Source: Psychrobacter sp. NG25 (lineage in GTDB: Bacteria > Pseudomonadota > Gammaproteobacteria > Pseudomonadales > Moraxellaceae). From it: DNA of 64,000 bases. The notes beneath the pieces are model-generated. The model was given only the letters and a program-made list of their open reading frames with translations. It did no database searches and was not told the DNA's origin. The stretch lies in assembly GCF_015234355.1 (NCBI RefSeq), contig NZ_JADGMV010000001.1:248001-312000 (forward strand), written 5' to 3'. The position numbers were made by a program, and so were the translations under genes. Positions within the stretch are counted from its first letter, which is position 1, and every line of letters starts with the position of its first letter. Positions 19,704 to 28,564 of the stretch are shown here, one piece after another.

Positions 19704-20762
19704 TTATACCGCAGGCAATTCGGTCATCGGCCAACGTGGCACACAGCTAACGGCCAAAACATCCGACTGCCCTGCTTGCAAGCGCTCGTAACCGGCATAA
19801 GCAATCATTGCCCCATTATCGGTACATAATGCAGGCGGTGCATAGTGCACCGTTGCATTTATTTTGGCCAGTTCAGCTTCTAACGTTTCACGCAAATGAG
19901 TGTTGGCACTGACGCCACCAGCAATGACTAAGCGGCTCATATCTACTTGCTTAAGTGCTTTGACGCATTTTTTTACCAGCGTATCAACCACTGCATGTTG
20001 AAAGCTAGCCGCAATATCAGCGCGTACTTGTGGATTACTCTCGGCACTATTTCCTGAGCCTCCTGAGTGTGGGGTATCCTTGATAAGGTTATGCACGGCT
20101 GTTTTCATACCGCTAAAGGAAAAGTCCAAACCACGATGTAGCATTGGTCTTGGCAAGCTATACGCATTTTGATTGCCTGTCTCGGCCAGTTTGGCGATAT
20201 TGGGACCACCAGGATATGGCAAGCCCAGCATCTTAGCGGCTTTGTCAAAGCACTCACCCGCCGCATCGTCTATCGACTCACCCAATATCTCATACTGCCC
20301 GACCCCACGTGCAGCAATGAGCAAAGTATGTCCACCAGAGACGAGCAATGACACAAAAGGAAACGCAGGAGGGTTTGCACCCATTAATGGTGCCAACAAA
20401 TGGCCTTCCATATGATGAATACCAATCGCAGGGATATCCAAGCCATAAGCCAAGCTACGCCCAAATAATGCACCCGTCATCAATGCGCCAATGAGTCCAG
20501 GCCCTTTGGTATAGGCAATCGCATCAATCTCGCTTTTTTTCATATCACATTGATCTAACAGCTCATTGAGCAAAGGCACCAGTTTGCGAATATGATCGCG
20601 ACTAGCGAGCTCAGGCACGACGCCACCATAGAGGGCATGTAGCTCAATTTGTGAATACAGCACCTGACCAACCAAACCTTGATTGTCGCTCGAAATCTGC
20701 TCACTATCAAAAATCGCTAGACCAGTCTCATCACAAGAGGTCTCTAAACCCAACACTTTCAT
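19704..20762 (-). CDS. tsaD: tRNA N6-adenosine threonylcarbamoyltransferase
   Basis: 352 residues, AAAGG before the ATG. TsaD transfers threonylcarbamoyl from TC-AMP to A37 of ANN-decoding tRNAs together with TsaB and TsaE. The ASKHA-fold motifs are present: [16 protein letters not shown], the iron-binding HMEGH (117-121), [15 protein letters not shown] and [11 protein letters not shown]. Slightly longer than E. coli (337) owing to a Ser/Gly/Asn-rich insert around 240-250. Divergent pairing with rpsU, common in gammaproteobacteria, is loosened here by two lipoprotein genes in between. Confidence 0.97.
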   Translation of the reverse strand: MKVLGLETSCDETGLAIFDSEQISSDNQGLVGQVLYSQIELHALYGGVVPELASRDHIRKLVPLLNELLDQCDMKKSEIDAIAYTKGPGLIGALMTGALFGRSLAYGLDIPAIGIHHMEGHLLAPLMGANPPAFPFVSLLVSGGHTLLIAARGVGQYEILGESIDDAAGECFDKAAKMLGLPYPGGPNIAKLAETGNQNAYSLPRPMLHRGLDFSFSGMKTAVHNLIKDTPHSGGSGNSAESNPQVRADIAASFQHAVVDTLVKKCVKALKQVDMSRLVIAGGVSANTHLRETLEAELAKINATVHYAPPALCTDNGAMIAYAGYERLQAGQSDVLAVSCVPRWPMTELPAV

Positions 20763-20842
20763 ATATTTGCCTTTATACTTTTGTCTGCGTGTTATTTTTT
20801 GCAGCGTTTTTCGCCTTAGCTTATGTGCGAAAAAACGTGCAC

Positions 20843-20875
20843 AAAAAAACCGCCATTGTCAGTCACAATGACGGT
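20843..20875 (-). terminator. Terminator after the cytochrome c5 gene
   Basis: On the - strand an 11-bp stem (20865-20875 with 20849-20859, one G-T pair) and 5-nt loop are followed by seven T (20843-20849). It insulates tsaD from the cytochrome gene. Confidence 0.88.
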
Positions 20876-20902
20876 CAGTTTAGCAAATTTCAATGGTCAA
20901 TA

Positions 20903-21436
20903 TCAGCTAACCGCTGCAATCATGTAATCTACAGCCGCATAAACCTGAGCTTCACTTACTTTATCAGTGACTTGCGCTGGCATTTTATTAAAGCCTTTCG
21001 CAGAGTGCATGTGTAGCGTATCTTTGCCTTTGGTAAGGCGCGCTGCCCATGCGGCTTTATCACCATATTTTGGTGCATCGAGTAAACCTGCAGCATGACA
21101 AACCTGACAGTTTGATTCATATAGTTTAGCGCCTGCATCCGCGGCCAATACTTCAGGCTCAGCAGCAACTTCTGCTACCGACTCTTCTGAAGTAACAGGC
21201 GCTTCGACAGATTCTAATTCAGTCTCTGGTGCAGGCGTAGCAATTTCAGACTCAGTCACTTCAGATTCAGAAACTGGTGTGTCATCGACCGCTACAGTAG
21301 TATCGGTAGATTCATTGGCAGTAGATGCTTTTTCAATACTTGTATCCTCGCCACTACAAGCACTCAGTGCTAATAATGCGCTAATACTGATAACAGAGAC
21401 CGTAAGCTTGCTTATACGCTGTCGTTTATTCATCAT
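20903..21436 (-). CDS. Lipoprotein cytochrome c5-like
   Basis: 177 residues from the ATG at 21436, with GAGG seven bases upstream; a GTG two codons earlier is possible. Signal sequence with lipobox LSAC (Cys27). Then about 70 acidic, Thr/Glu/Ser-rich residues, probably a flexible tether, and a C-terminal cytochrome c domain: CQVCH haem site (110-114), AAGLLDAPKYGDKAAWAAR, and a Met ligand in FNKMPAQ. This matches the cytochrome c5 (CycB-like) family, electron carriers of the periplasm. The long tether could let a membrane-anchored carrier reach across to oxidases. It has its own terminator. Confidence 0.9.
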   Translation of the reverse strand: MMNKRQRISKLTVSVISISALLALSACSGEDTSIEKASTANESTDTTVAVDDTPVSESEVTESEIATPAPETELESVEAPVTSEESVAEVAAEPEVLAADAGAKLYESNCQVCHAAGLLDAPKYGDKAAWAARLTKGKDTLHMHSAKGFNKMPAQVTDKVSEAQVYAAVDYMIAAVS

Positions 21437-21527
21437 GATCACACCTCTATACTATATTTTATATTGGTGGCTGCTTATAAAGCTTATTTATCACTCCTGG
21501 CAGCCCAAATGACCATTAAATCCATGC

Positions 21528-21887
21528 TTATTCAGCGGCAGCAGCTTCAGGTTCGGCGCTGTCAGTAGCAGCTGCGTCAGCATCGGCGCTATCTGCTTCT
21601 GCTGTAGTCGCTGTTTCTGCCATAGCAGTAGCAGCCGTTCCTTCTTCAGCAGGTGCCGTACCATCAGCTTCCGTAGCAGTTGCATCAGCCGCAGGCATCG
21701 GTGCTGTTTCTGGAAACTTCATGTCTTCAGCTTCCGGTGCATTTTCAATCGCAAGTGCAGCCGCTTCTTCAACGCGATCTACTGCCATTACTTCTTCATG
21801 CTCTTCGCCGCCACAAGCGCTAACACCAAAGCTAAAAGCGACGATAAATGCGCTGCTTAACGCTGTATTTAATACTGTCTTTTTCAT
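21528..21887 (-). CDS. Small Ala/Glu-rich lipoprotein of unknown function
   Basis: 119 residues; GAGGA eight bases before the ATG. Signal sequence with lipobox VSAC (Cys25). The mature part is first acidic (EEHEEVMAVDRVEEAA) and then almost pure Ala/Glu/Asp/Thr low-complexity sequence, likely disordered. I recognise no domain. It lies 91 bp upstream of the cytochrome c5 lipoprotein on the same strand, and the two share an acidic tether style, so a common envelope role is possible but unproven. Confidence 0.75.
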   Translation of the reverse strand: MKKTVLNTALSSAFIVAFSFGVSACGGEEHEEVMAVDRVEEAAALAIENAPEAEDMKFPETAPMPAADATATEADGTAPAEEGTAATAMAETATTAEADSADADAAATDSAEPEAAAAE

Positions 21888-22136
21888 TCAAACATCCTCA
21901 ATAAAATACACACAAAACGGTTCATAGGCTTACTATAATATGGGAATTATCATAGCATAAACTCCACCTAAACCGTTATAGACAGTAGGGTTTTTTATTT
22001 ATAATGATGCTATCTAGCACACTTATATAGTCACTCTTATTTAACTAAAACTATTAATGCTGTCTAATAAACTGACTCTATATCTACAAAAAACTGTGCA
22101 ACTTAATGATAAATATGGATTAATATAACAAATTCA
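21888..22136. other. Intergenic region upstream of the rpsU promoter
   Basis: AT-rich divergent region; nothing gene-like seen before the rpsU promoter at 22137. Confidence 0.4.
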
Positions 22137-22165
22137 TTGACTTACTTGCTATTTTTTATTAAAAT
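22137..22165 (+). promoter_or_regulatory. Sigma-70 promoter for rpsU
   Basis: TTGACT and TAAAAT separated by exactly 17 bp, ending 131 nt before the rpsU start. Best consensus promoter in the window. Confidence 0.75.
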
Positions 22166-22296
22166 ACCTGCCCTTGTGCTCATGTACAAGATTATCCTAG
22201 TTTGAGCTGATGTCTGTAATCTTGAGATATTACGACTAAATACTAATACACAGCCAAACTAATGCCTTTATATCTCATCCTAATCAAGGAGTCTTC

Positions 22297-22512
22297 ATGC
22301 CTGCAGTTAAGGTTAAAGAAAACGAACCAGTAGATATCGCTATCCGTCGTTTCAAACGTTCATGTGAAAAAGCTGGTGTATTGTCAGACGTACGTAAGCG
22401 TGAGTTTTATGAAAAACCAACGCAAGTACGCAAGCGTAAGAAAGCTGCTGCCGTAAAGCGTTATAAAAAGAAATTACAACGCGAAACTATTCGTACTACT
22501 CGTATGTACTAA
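22297..22512 (+). CDS. rpsU: 30S ribosomal protein bS21
   Basis: 71 residues, strong AAGGAG ribosome site. The sequence [20 protein letters not shown] and the Arg/Lys-rich tail ending TTRMY are textbook bS21, a small 30S protein near the anti-Shine-Dalgarno. Followed by a strong terminator, then yqeY. dnaG and rpoD, the usual downstream genes of the macromolecular synthesis operon, are absent here. Confidence 0.98.
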   Translation: MPAVKVKENEPVDIAIRRFKRSCEKAGVLSDVRKREFYEKPTQVRKRKKAAAVKRYKKKLQRETIRTTRMY

Positions 22513-22548
22513 TCCATAATAAGATTAGTTAAGTACAAGTGCTACATT

Positions 22549-22586
22549 AACGCCACTGTTATCCATTGATATCAGTGGCGTTTTTT
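22549..22586 (+). terminator. Terminator after rpsU
   Basis: Stem AACGCCACTG (22549-22558) with CAGTGGCGTT (22573-22582), then a run of T. Separates rpsU from yqeY. Confidence 0.9.
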
Positions 22587-22655
22587 ATGCTACAATTTTT
22601 ATTATTATTGCACAAAATCTGAATAAATAACTCTTAACAAATAAGGATAATAACA

Positions 22656-23105
22656 ATGAGTCAACTCAAAAAAACTTTATCAGACAGCATCAAAGTATCT
22701 ATGAAAGCGCGTGAGCTTGAGCGCGTTAAAGTATTGCGTAACGTACAAGCAGTCATCAAGCAAATTGAGATTGACCGCCGGATAGAGCTAGATGACGCAC
22801 AAGTATTAGAAGTATTACAAAAGCAATTGAAACAGCGTCAAGAGTCACTCACTATCTTTACAGAAAACAACCGTGATGACTTAGCGACCAAAGAGCAGTT
22901 TGAGATTGATATCATCAATGGGTTTATGCCCAAACAAATGAACGATGATGAAGTGGCTGCTTTAGTCAATGCTGAAATCGCTGAGCAAGGTGCAACGTCT
23001 ATGCGTGATATGGGTAGCGTGATGGGTGTACTAAAGAACAAAACGGCAGGCCGTGCAGATCCAGCCCTTATCTCTAAGATGGTAAAAGATGCCCTACAAG
23101 GCTAG
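22656..23105 (+). CDS. yqeY: GatB/YqeY domain protein
   Basis: 149 residues, AAGGA before the ATG. A stand-alone YqeY domain, homologous to the tail of GatB (Glu-tRNA amidotransferase subunit), with the typical MKAREKVKVLRNVQAVIKQIE-like opening helix and the C-terminal MGSVMGVLKNKTAGRADPALISK motif. Function of the stand-alone form is unsettled; a role in tRNA-related metabolism is supposed. Its order after rpsU is conserved in many gammaproteobacteria. Confidence 0.93.
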   Translation: MSQLKKTLSDSIKVSMKARELERVKVLRNVQAVIKQIEIDRRIELDDAQVLEVLQKQLKQRQESLTIFTENNRDDLATKEQFEIDIINGFMPKQMNDDEVAALVNAEIAEQGATSMRDMGSVMGVLKNKTAGRADPALISKMVKDALQG

Positions 23106-23133
23106 CACCTATTATTGGTAGATCTGTCTGTAA

Positions 23134-23172
23134 AAATAACCGCCTAAGGCTTAAAGTCTTTGGCGGTTTTTA
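23134..23172 (+). terminator. Bidirectional terminator between yqeY and bepA
   Basis: Stem AACCGCC / GGCGGTT plus AAG/CTT, flanked by A and T runs. The bepA stop codon (23144-23146, reverse) lies inside the stem, so two convergent genes share it. Confidence 0.8.
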
Positions 23173-24862
23173 CTGCTTTGAGTTCTGCATTAATATTGGC
23201 TAATAGCGGCCGAGCACTATTGGCCTGTGGTGTACTCTGTAATCGCTCTGTCAGTTGCTTGGCTTGGGTCAGCGATATGAGCGCACTTTCGTAGCGATTA
23301 CTCCATAGCTGATCTTGACTGCGGTAACGTAACGCATTGATGGTGGCAATATTGGCCAGCTGCGGTGATGTCGTTGTTTTTGCCAACTTTTCATTGGCCA
23401 GTTGTAGACTTTGCCAAGCATAACGATCGCTTGGCTGTTGCTCGGTTAGTGGTTTGAGCAATGCTTGTGCTTGTGTCGGCTGGTTACCATTGGTGAGTGC
23501 TTCTGCTAAGTAGAGTCGTAGATCACGACGCTCAGGATAGATGCGCTGCTGGCTTTCTAAAATTTGTGCCGCTTCTGACCACTTACCTTGTTCCGTTAGC
23601 ATATAGCTGTGGGTAATTGACAATAAAGGCTCTAACAGTTGACGCTGTGTCATTGGCAATACATCGATTTCAGCCAGTAGCTTGTTAGCATCTGTAAAAC
23701 GTTGTTGTTCACTGTACCAGTGCACCAAAGCCAATTTAGCACCGACACTATTCTTTGCAGCAGTCGTCAATACGGTCTCAGAAGCATGCTTACCAGTAAT
23801 CTGCACACGCCAATAGAGCAAATCAAACAATGCCTGATGACGTTGCTGCTGGTTTAATGATAATGAAGGATAACTCTGCGCGCGACTTTGTGAATCACTC
23901 AAACGCTCATTACTCAGTGGATGGGACATAATAAAACTTGGCAAAAACTGGTTTTCAACTTTATTGAGCTGACTTCGTTGATTCATGGTGGCAAAAAACC
24001 GCGGCATGGCTCTTGGGTCATAACCCGCTTGAGTCATGATTTGCATCCCTATTCGATCAGCCTCTCGCTCATTACTGCGGCTAAATGCCATGCTACTGTT
24101 CATCGTAGCGGTTTGACTACCCATCAAAACGGCTGTCGCCGCATCACCATCGATTGCTGATGCAGCAATTGCTGCTAGCATGCCACCTACTTGCATGAGC
24201 AATGCTTTTTTTCGATCATCCACACCACTTTCATAATGATGCTGGCTAATGTGTGCCACTTCATGCGCTACCACACTAGCAAGCTCGTCCATACTACTGG
24301 CAGCCAATATAGTGCCTGTATTTAGACCGATGACACCGCCTGGTGCTGCAAAAGCATTGATACTCGGATTATCAATAAGCACCAAGCCCATTAACGCTTG
24401 CTGCCGTGCTTGAGCATTCAGACGCCAAGTCATGTCTTTGAGCGTTTCTTGAATCCAAGGATCATGCTCCATCTTAACGCCACCATTGATATTTCGTAGT
24501 GACCATTCGCCTAGTAGCTTATTTTGATACTGCTCAGCGAAGCTCAAGCCCTGACCTCTCAAGTTAGGCAAGTCTAAATCTTCGGAGTCCGTGGATTGCC
24601 ATGAGTTATAATTGTATTGTGACGTTTGGGTGCTGCTATTATTACTACTGTTCCACTCACTACTATTGGCAACCGTTGTGGTCATCAATAATGCTGTTGA
24701 AACCCCTAATATAAACATGCTCGATATCGCTATAGACAGAGCGCCCTTTTTTCGCTCGCACAACAGCGATACCCACCCAAACGAAGGTGTGGCGACCACA
24801 TATTTATTTGAGTGATTCATGGCTGTGCTATCAAGCATCGATTGTCTATTAGAGTGATACAA
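23144..24862 (-). CDS. bepA: M48-family periplasmic metalloprotease, BepA-like
   Basis: 572 residues using a TTG start at 24862, chosen because it has AGGAT seven bases upstream while the internal ATGs do not. A hydrophobic segment at about 42-62 is the signal/anchor, then a Ser/Asn-rich linker. The protease domain has the zinc motif HEVAH (200-204) and the downstream NEREADRIG (264-272). From about 345 the sequence is tetratricopeptide-like, as in BepA (YfgC), which assists or degrades outer-membrane assembly intermediates such as LptD and BamA substrates. Longer than E. coli BepA (487), mainly through the N-terminal extension and linker. It converges with yqeY. Confidence 0.9.
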   Translation of the reverse strand: MYHSNRQSMLDSTAMNHSNKYVVATPSFGWVSLLCERKKGALSIAISSMFILGVSTALLMTTTVANSSEWNSSNNSSTQTSQYNYNSWQSTDSEDLDLPNLRGQGLSFAEQYQNKLLGEWSLRNINGGVKMEHDPWIQETLKDMTWRLNAQARQQALMGLVLIDNPSINAFAAPGGVIGLNTGTILAASSMDELASVVAHEVAHISQHHYESGVDDRKKALLMQVGGMLAAIAASAIDGDAATAVLMGSQTATMNSSMAFSRSNEREADRIGMQIMTQAGYDPRAMPRFFATMNQRSQLNKVENQFLPSFIMSHPLSNERLSDSQSRAQSYPSLSLNQQQRHQALFDLLYWRVQITGKHASETVLTTAAKNSVGAKLALVHWYSEQQRFTDANKLLAEIDVLPMTQRQLLEPLLSITHSYMLTEQGKWSEAAQILESQQRIYPERRDLRLYLAEALTNGNQPTQAQALLKPLTEQQPSDRYAWQSLQLANEKLAKTTTSPQLANIATINALRYRSQDQLWSNRYESALISLTQAKQLTERLQSTPQANSARPLLANINAELKAVKTAKDFKP

Positions 24863-25015
24863 ATGCTTATCCTATGCAGTTAAGTGATGACAACATCTTC
24901 TCGACTATACGAGCTTGTACCTATAAGGTCAATTCTACGGCGTGTACGACTACCAATAACTAAGCAGCGTGTCATTATTGCGCAACATGACTGTGTAATT
25001 CTAATGAACCGAATG
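24863..25015. other. Intergenic region between bepA and the TusA-like gene
   Basis: Divergent promoter region. Apart from the palindrome and -10 listed next, nothing identifiable. Confidence 0.4.
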
Positions 25016-25064
25016 TTGAGTTGATTATATTCAACTCAATTGCACCCTAGCTATTTGCTATAAT
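25016..25064 (+). promoter_or_regulatory. Palindromic operator and -10 before the TusA-like gene
   Basis: A perfect 9-bp inverted repeat TTGAGTTGA / TCAACTCAA (25016-25039, 6-nt spacer) lies just ahead of a TATAAT (25059-25064). There is no good -35 at 17 bp, so the palindrome overlaps where one would be: consistent with a regulator-dependent promoter. Its transcript would have a leader of about 140 nt. Confidence 0.45.
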
Positions 25065-25209
25065 GACAGTTACAACAATAGGTTTACGTCGCTATCAAGC
25101 ACAAGGTATTCAATAAAAAAGTCTTAAAATCAACAATGCTTGAAAGCCAACTATTGAGAATACAAATAGTATTACAAACCAAAGTATTGGTATTTATAAG
25201 GGTTGTTTT

Positions 25210-25668
25210 ATGTCTGTTGATAGCCAGTCCACCATCACCCATGCGCCTGATTTCATAAACTTATCAGAAAAATTCTCTGGTGCTGAGCAACAAAATATCA
25301 ATAACTTGTTGGCCTTATTGTCGTTGAACGATATTGATTTAAATAACGAAGCAAATGCTAAGCAATCTTCTATTAACATTGTACGTTTCGTCGATGGACG
25401 TGGGCTTGCTTGTCCAATGCCGCTTCTGAAAACCAAAGTAGCATTACGCGATGTCGCAACTGGTGAATCACTGTATGTGGTCGCCACTGATGCCAATTCA
25501 CAAGCAGATATCGCTGCTTTCTGTCGACAAAGTAAGCAAACAGACACGGCCAATCGACTGCTGTTGACCATTAATAGCGTTACCAATCAACCAACAGCTG
25601 ATAGCATATCATCACAGCGTTTCGATACAATATATCACTTCATCATTACCAAAACTGATAGCAACTAA
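25210..25668 (+). CDS. TusA/SirA-family sulfur carrier with N-terminal extension
   Basis: 152 residues, AAGGG before the ATG. The TusA-like domain begins near residue 57: VRFVDGRGLACPMPLLKTKVALR, with the sulfur-accepting Cys68 in the CPMP motif, then the LYVVATDANSQADIAAFCRQ segment. Family members relay sulfur for tRNA thiolation or cofactor synthesis and are normally about 80 residues; here about 55 polar residues precede the domain and about 25 follow. It lies 79 bp before rpoH and may share its transcript. Exact pathway unknown; TusA proper is only one option. Confidence 0.85.
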   Translation: MSVDSQSTITHAPDFINLSEKFSGAEQQNINNLLALLSLNDIDLNNEANAKQSSINIVRFVDGRGLACPMPLLKTKVALRDVATGESLYVVATDANSQADIAAFCRQSKQTDTANRLLLTINSVTNQPTADSISSQRFDTIYHFIITKTDSN

Positions 25669-25747
25669 GCGTCGCTATCCTTTACAATTACAACTATAAA
25701 TATTTTTATCTTACTATTTGCGTCACTATTTAATCAAGGTCAAGAAT

Positions 25748-26773
25748 ATGGCTAACACTTCTAATGATGCTGCAAAAACGAGTAAAAAAGACGATGCAGC
25801 ACCTGTAAAAAACGAAGCACGTGATGCAGCATTAAAAGCTGCGGCACAGCGACCACCTTATGATGCGGAAGCGCTAGGTGATACCAGTACTCGTGATTTG
25901 GTACCAGCGATGCCAACGCATCTTTCAGCGCCTGGGGTCAATCTGGGTGCGTATATCAATACCGTTCATCAAATTCCAATCTTGACGCCAGTACAAGAGC
26001 AAGAGCTGGCGCATCGCTATTATGACGAAGGTGATGTGGAGGCGGCACGGCTGCTCGTCATGTCACATCTGCGTTTTGTGATTCACATTGCCCGCAGTTA
26101 CTCAGGTTACGGTTTGCCACAAGCCGATTTAATCCAAGAAGGTAATCTGGGGTTAATGAAAGCGGTGAAACGCTTTGATCCTAATAAAGGCGTACGCTTG
26201 GTATCCTTTGCGGTGCATTGGATTAAAGCTGAGATTCACGAGTTTGTGATTCGCAACTGGCGTATCGTTAAAGTCGCGACTACCAAAGCACATCGTAAAT
26301 TATTCTTTAATTTGCGTAGTCTTAAAAAGACCAACAATCAGCTGACACTAGAAGAAGCAGATGCGATTGCAAATGACCTAAATGTCACTCGCAAGCAAGT
26401 GTTAGAGATGGAGTCACGACTTACGTCCTATGATGCCTCGTTTGAAGCGCAATCGAGCGATGACGATGATGGGCGCTATGCACCGCAATTGTTCTTAGAA
26501 GATGGTATTGATCCTGCTGAACAGTTAGAAGAAGCTGACTGGGAAGAAAACAATTCTTCAGCATTAATAGCGGCAATGGGAACCTTAGACGATCGCTCGC
26601 GTGATATCGTTGAGCAACGCTGGCTCTCTGAACAAAAATCAACCTTGCATGAGTTAGCAGCCGTCTACTCTATCTCGGCAGAACGTGTTCGCCAGATTGA
26701 GAAAAATGCCATGGATAAAATCCGTGATGCAATGACTATCGATAGCGTTATCTTGCCGGATGATATTCAATAG
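25748..26773 (+). CDS. rpoH: RNA polymerase sigma-32 factor
   Basis: 341 residues from the ATG at 25748; AAGG precedes it and the upstream TTG frame is less likely. Sigma-32 directs heat-shock transcription. Region 2 is clear (ARLLVMSHLRFVIHIARSY, the DLIQEGNLGLMKAV core-binding motif, FAVHWIKAEIHEFVIRNWR -10 helix). An RpoH-box-like QKALFFNLR equivalent appears as KLFFNLRSLKK. Region 4 ends with TLHELAAVYSISAERVRQIE. An alanine/lysine-rich N-terminal extension of about 50 residues is longer than in E. coli (284 total). The usual neighbours ftsEX are absent. Confidence 0.96.
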   Translation: MANTSNDAAKTSKKDDAAPVKNEARDAALKAAAQRPPYDAEALGDTSTRDLVPAMPTHLSAPGVNLGAYINTVHQIPILTPVQEQELAHRYYDEGDVEAARLLVMSHLRFVIHIARSYSGYGLPQADLIQEGNLGLMKAVKRFDPNKGVRLVSFAVHWIKAEIHEFVIRNWRIVKVATTKAHRKLFFNLRSLKKTNNQLTLEEADAIANDLNVTRKQVLEMESRLTSYDASFEAQSSDDDDGRYAPQLFLEDGIDPAEQLEEADWEENNSSALIAAMGTLDDRSRDIVEQRWLSEQKSTLHELAAVYSISAERVRQIEKNAMDKIRDAMTIDSVILPDDIQ

Positions 26774-26819
26774 CCGTTATTTTGTAGTAGCGACCGTTTT
26801 TAAATAATATGAGTGTGCC

Positions 26820-27191
26820 ATGTTAAATTGGGTAGGTATTGCAGCGATTAATATGGCTATCGCCGTTGCGTTAGGTGCATTTGGGGCGCATGGTTTGAAA
26901 AATATAGCCAGTCCTCAGCAACTCGAGTGGTGGCATACGGCAACATTGTATTTGTTAGTACATGCGATCGGATTATTGCTGGTGGGTCTGTTGATACGTC
27001 TCAAATACGTCTCTCAAACGACCGCTTGGCTGTTACAGATTGGCATTATAATATTTGCTGGTAGTCTGTGTGCGATGACACTTGGCGCACCACTTTGGTT
27101 TGGAGCGATTACGCCTATCGGTGGTGTACTAATGATTGCAGGCTGGTTGTGTCTGGCGCTATCAGCATTCAAAACAAACACTCAAAAATAA
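26820..27191 (+). CDS. DUF423 membrane protein
   Basis: 123 residues. Four hydrophobic segments and the family pattern GAFGAHGLK near the N-terminus, WWHTATLYLLVHAIGLLLVG in the middle and PIGGVLMIAGWL near the end identify the DUF423 (YgdD) family of small inner-membrane proteins, whose function is unknown. It lies 46 bp after rpoH and 72 bp before thiS on the same strand. Confidence 0.9.
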   Translation: MLNWVGIAAINMAIAVALGAFGAHGLKNIASPQQLEWWHTATLYLLVHAIGLLLVGLLIRLKYVSQTTAWLLQIGIIIFAGSLCAMTLGAPLWFGAITPIGGVLMIAGWLCLALSAFKTNTQK

Positions 27192-27263
27192 TATAAGCAG
27201 CAAATGTAATGCGGTTGGTACTTGTGCTGTCCAAAAGAATTTTACATCATTTAGGAGCATATA

Positions 27264-27464
27264 ATGAGCAACATTAGTGTCAATGGCAAAAAACTACAGA
27301 CCACTCATCAGACCGTACAACTGGTCATCAATGAGCTTGGACTTAGCCAAGGTCGCTATGCTGTAGAAGTAGAAGGTGAACTTATTCCAAAGAGCGAACT
27401 GAGTCAGCTACGTATCGTTGAGGGTATGAACATCGAAGTAGTACAAGCAGTTGGTGGCGGCTAG
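27264..27464 (+). CDS. thiS: Sulfur carrier protein ThiS
   Basis: 66 residues, AGGAG before the ATG. A ubiquitin-like fold protein ending GGG, whose C-terminal Gly-Gly is adenylated and thiocarboxylated to give sulfur to ThiG. INGK-like opening (SVNGKKLQT) and IVEGMNIEVVQAVGGG fit. It lies 24 kb from thiG, after DUF423, and ends near a strong terminator. Confidence 0.94.
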   Translation: MSNISVNGKKLQTTHQTVQLVINELGLSQGRYAVEVEGELIPKSELSQLRIVEGMNIEVVQAVGGG

Positions 27465-27632
27465 TCACTGCAGTTTACTTATCGTAGATTAAATAGACTG
27501 AGTGTAATTCGCTTAGTTTGTTGAATAAAATACTGGTTTCATTTGGCTTATGACCAAACTCTCAAAAAGACTATCAGTAGTTTTGATTAATGAATAGACT
27601 TACTGATACTCTTATTTCTTGATATTAGTACT

Positions 27633-27672
27633 AAAAAAGGCCTCAACGCATGATACGTTTGAGGCCTTTTTC
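27633..27672 (+). terminator. Terminator after thiS
   Basis: Stem AAAAAGGCCTCAA / TTGAGGCCTTTTT with A and T runs, 170 nt after the thiS stop; usable in both directions. Confidence 0.85.
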
Positions 27673-27812
27673 CTTTTTGTGTATTCTGACTTCAGTTTAG
27701 TAGAATCAAATGTAAATCATATGGCTAGCTATACTATTGGCTATCTATACTATTTATTATTATTTAGTCAGCCGATACTTATTAAATACGATATCTACCA
27801 AACTTCATCGAA

Positions 27813-28193
27813 TCAAACGGCTGGTGCTACATCATCGACCATGAAGTCTTCATAGCGTTCATCACGTCCAGCACCCTGAGTCTTTTTACGCTCTTGACGA
27901 GTTTTATATTTACGCACTTGTCTATCAAGTTTGTCTGCCATTTCGTTGATGGCTTTATACATATCATCTTCACACGCTTGAACAAACATTTCTTGACCTG
28001 AGACTCGCAGTATCGCTTCAGCTTTATGGCTTTTTTTACCGCCATCACTAGAACCGCTGTTGTCTAACGATAATATCACCTTAATACTTTGTATCTGATC
28101 AAAGTGACGCTCTACTTTCTCAAGCTTTTCACGAACTGCCATGTCCATAGCTTCGGTAACGCTGATATGGTGACCACTGATAGAAACATTCAT
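27813..28193 (-). CDS. hpf: Ribosome hibernation promoting factor
   Basis: 126 residues from the ATG at 28193 (AAGGA seven bases upstream). MNVSISGHHISVTEAM and the VERHFDQIQSIKVILS and KAEAILRVSGQEMFVQACEDDMYKAINEMADKLDRQVRK-type core identify the HPF/RaiA family that packs or inactivates 70S ribosomes in stationary phase. The short C-terminal tail places it with short HPF rather than the long form. It follows rpoN, the conserved gammaproteobacterial order, but with a 370-bp gap. Confidence 0.93.
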   Translation of the reverse strand: MNVSISGHHISVTEAMDMAVREKLEKVERHFDQIQSIKVILSLDNSGSSDGGKKSHKAEAILRVSGQEMFVQACEDDMYKAINEMADKLDRQVRKYKTRQERKKTQGAGRDERYEDFMVDDVAPAV

Positions 28194-28564
28194 ATTATTG
28201 TCCTTTTGATTGTACTTACAGTCAACAGATGAAGTAGCATTCCTGCTTTTATCACCCTGCTTTACCAACAATCGTTCTACTATCTTTTATAGCAGTACAT
28301 CCAGAAAAATGCCTATATATCCTTTCATCATCTCCTGATTGCTACTATAAATATGCTAAATCGACACTTAGATTTCGTTGTTGGTATGACTCTAATTTGT
28401 CATGAAATTAGGATAGTAGCAAGCCATTAAATTGTAATTAAGTGTAACAATACCTGTTGTTTCCATCATGTTTCTATATAATCAAAAAATTTTATTTTTT
28501 ATATTCCATCTGAAATATAGTCATCAATATACGAGCGTGCCTATAACTTATTGAATTCCATCGT
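28194..28564. other. Gap between rpoN and hpf
   Basis: AT-rich, 371 bp, no gene. Long enough for an independent hpf promoter. No -24/-12 GG..GC pair at correct spacing was noticed, but this was by eye only. Confidence 0.4.

Noticed and set aside
27619-27855. Open frame of 78 codons on + over the thiS terminator
   Set aside because: It spans a terminator hairpin and overlaps the 3' end of hpf on the other strand.
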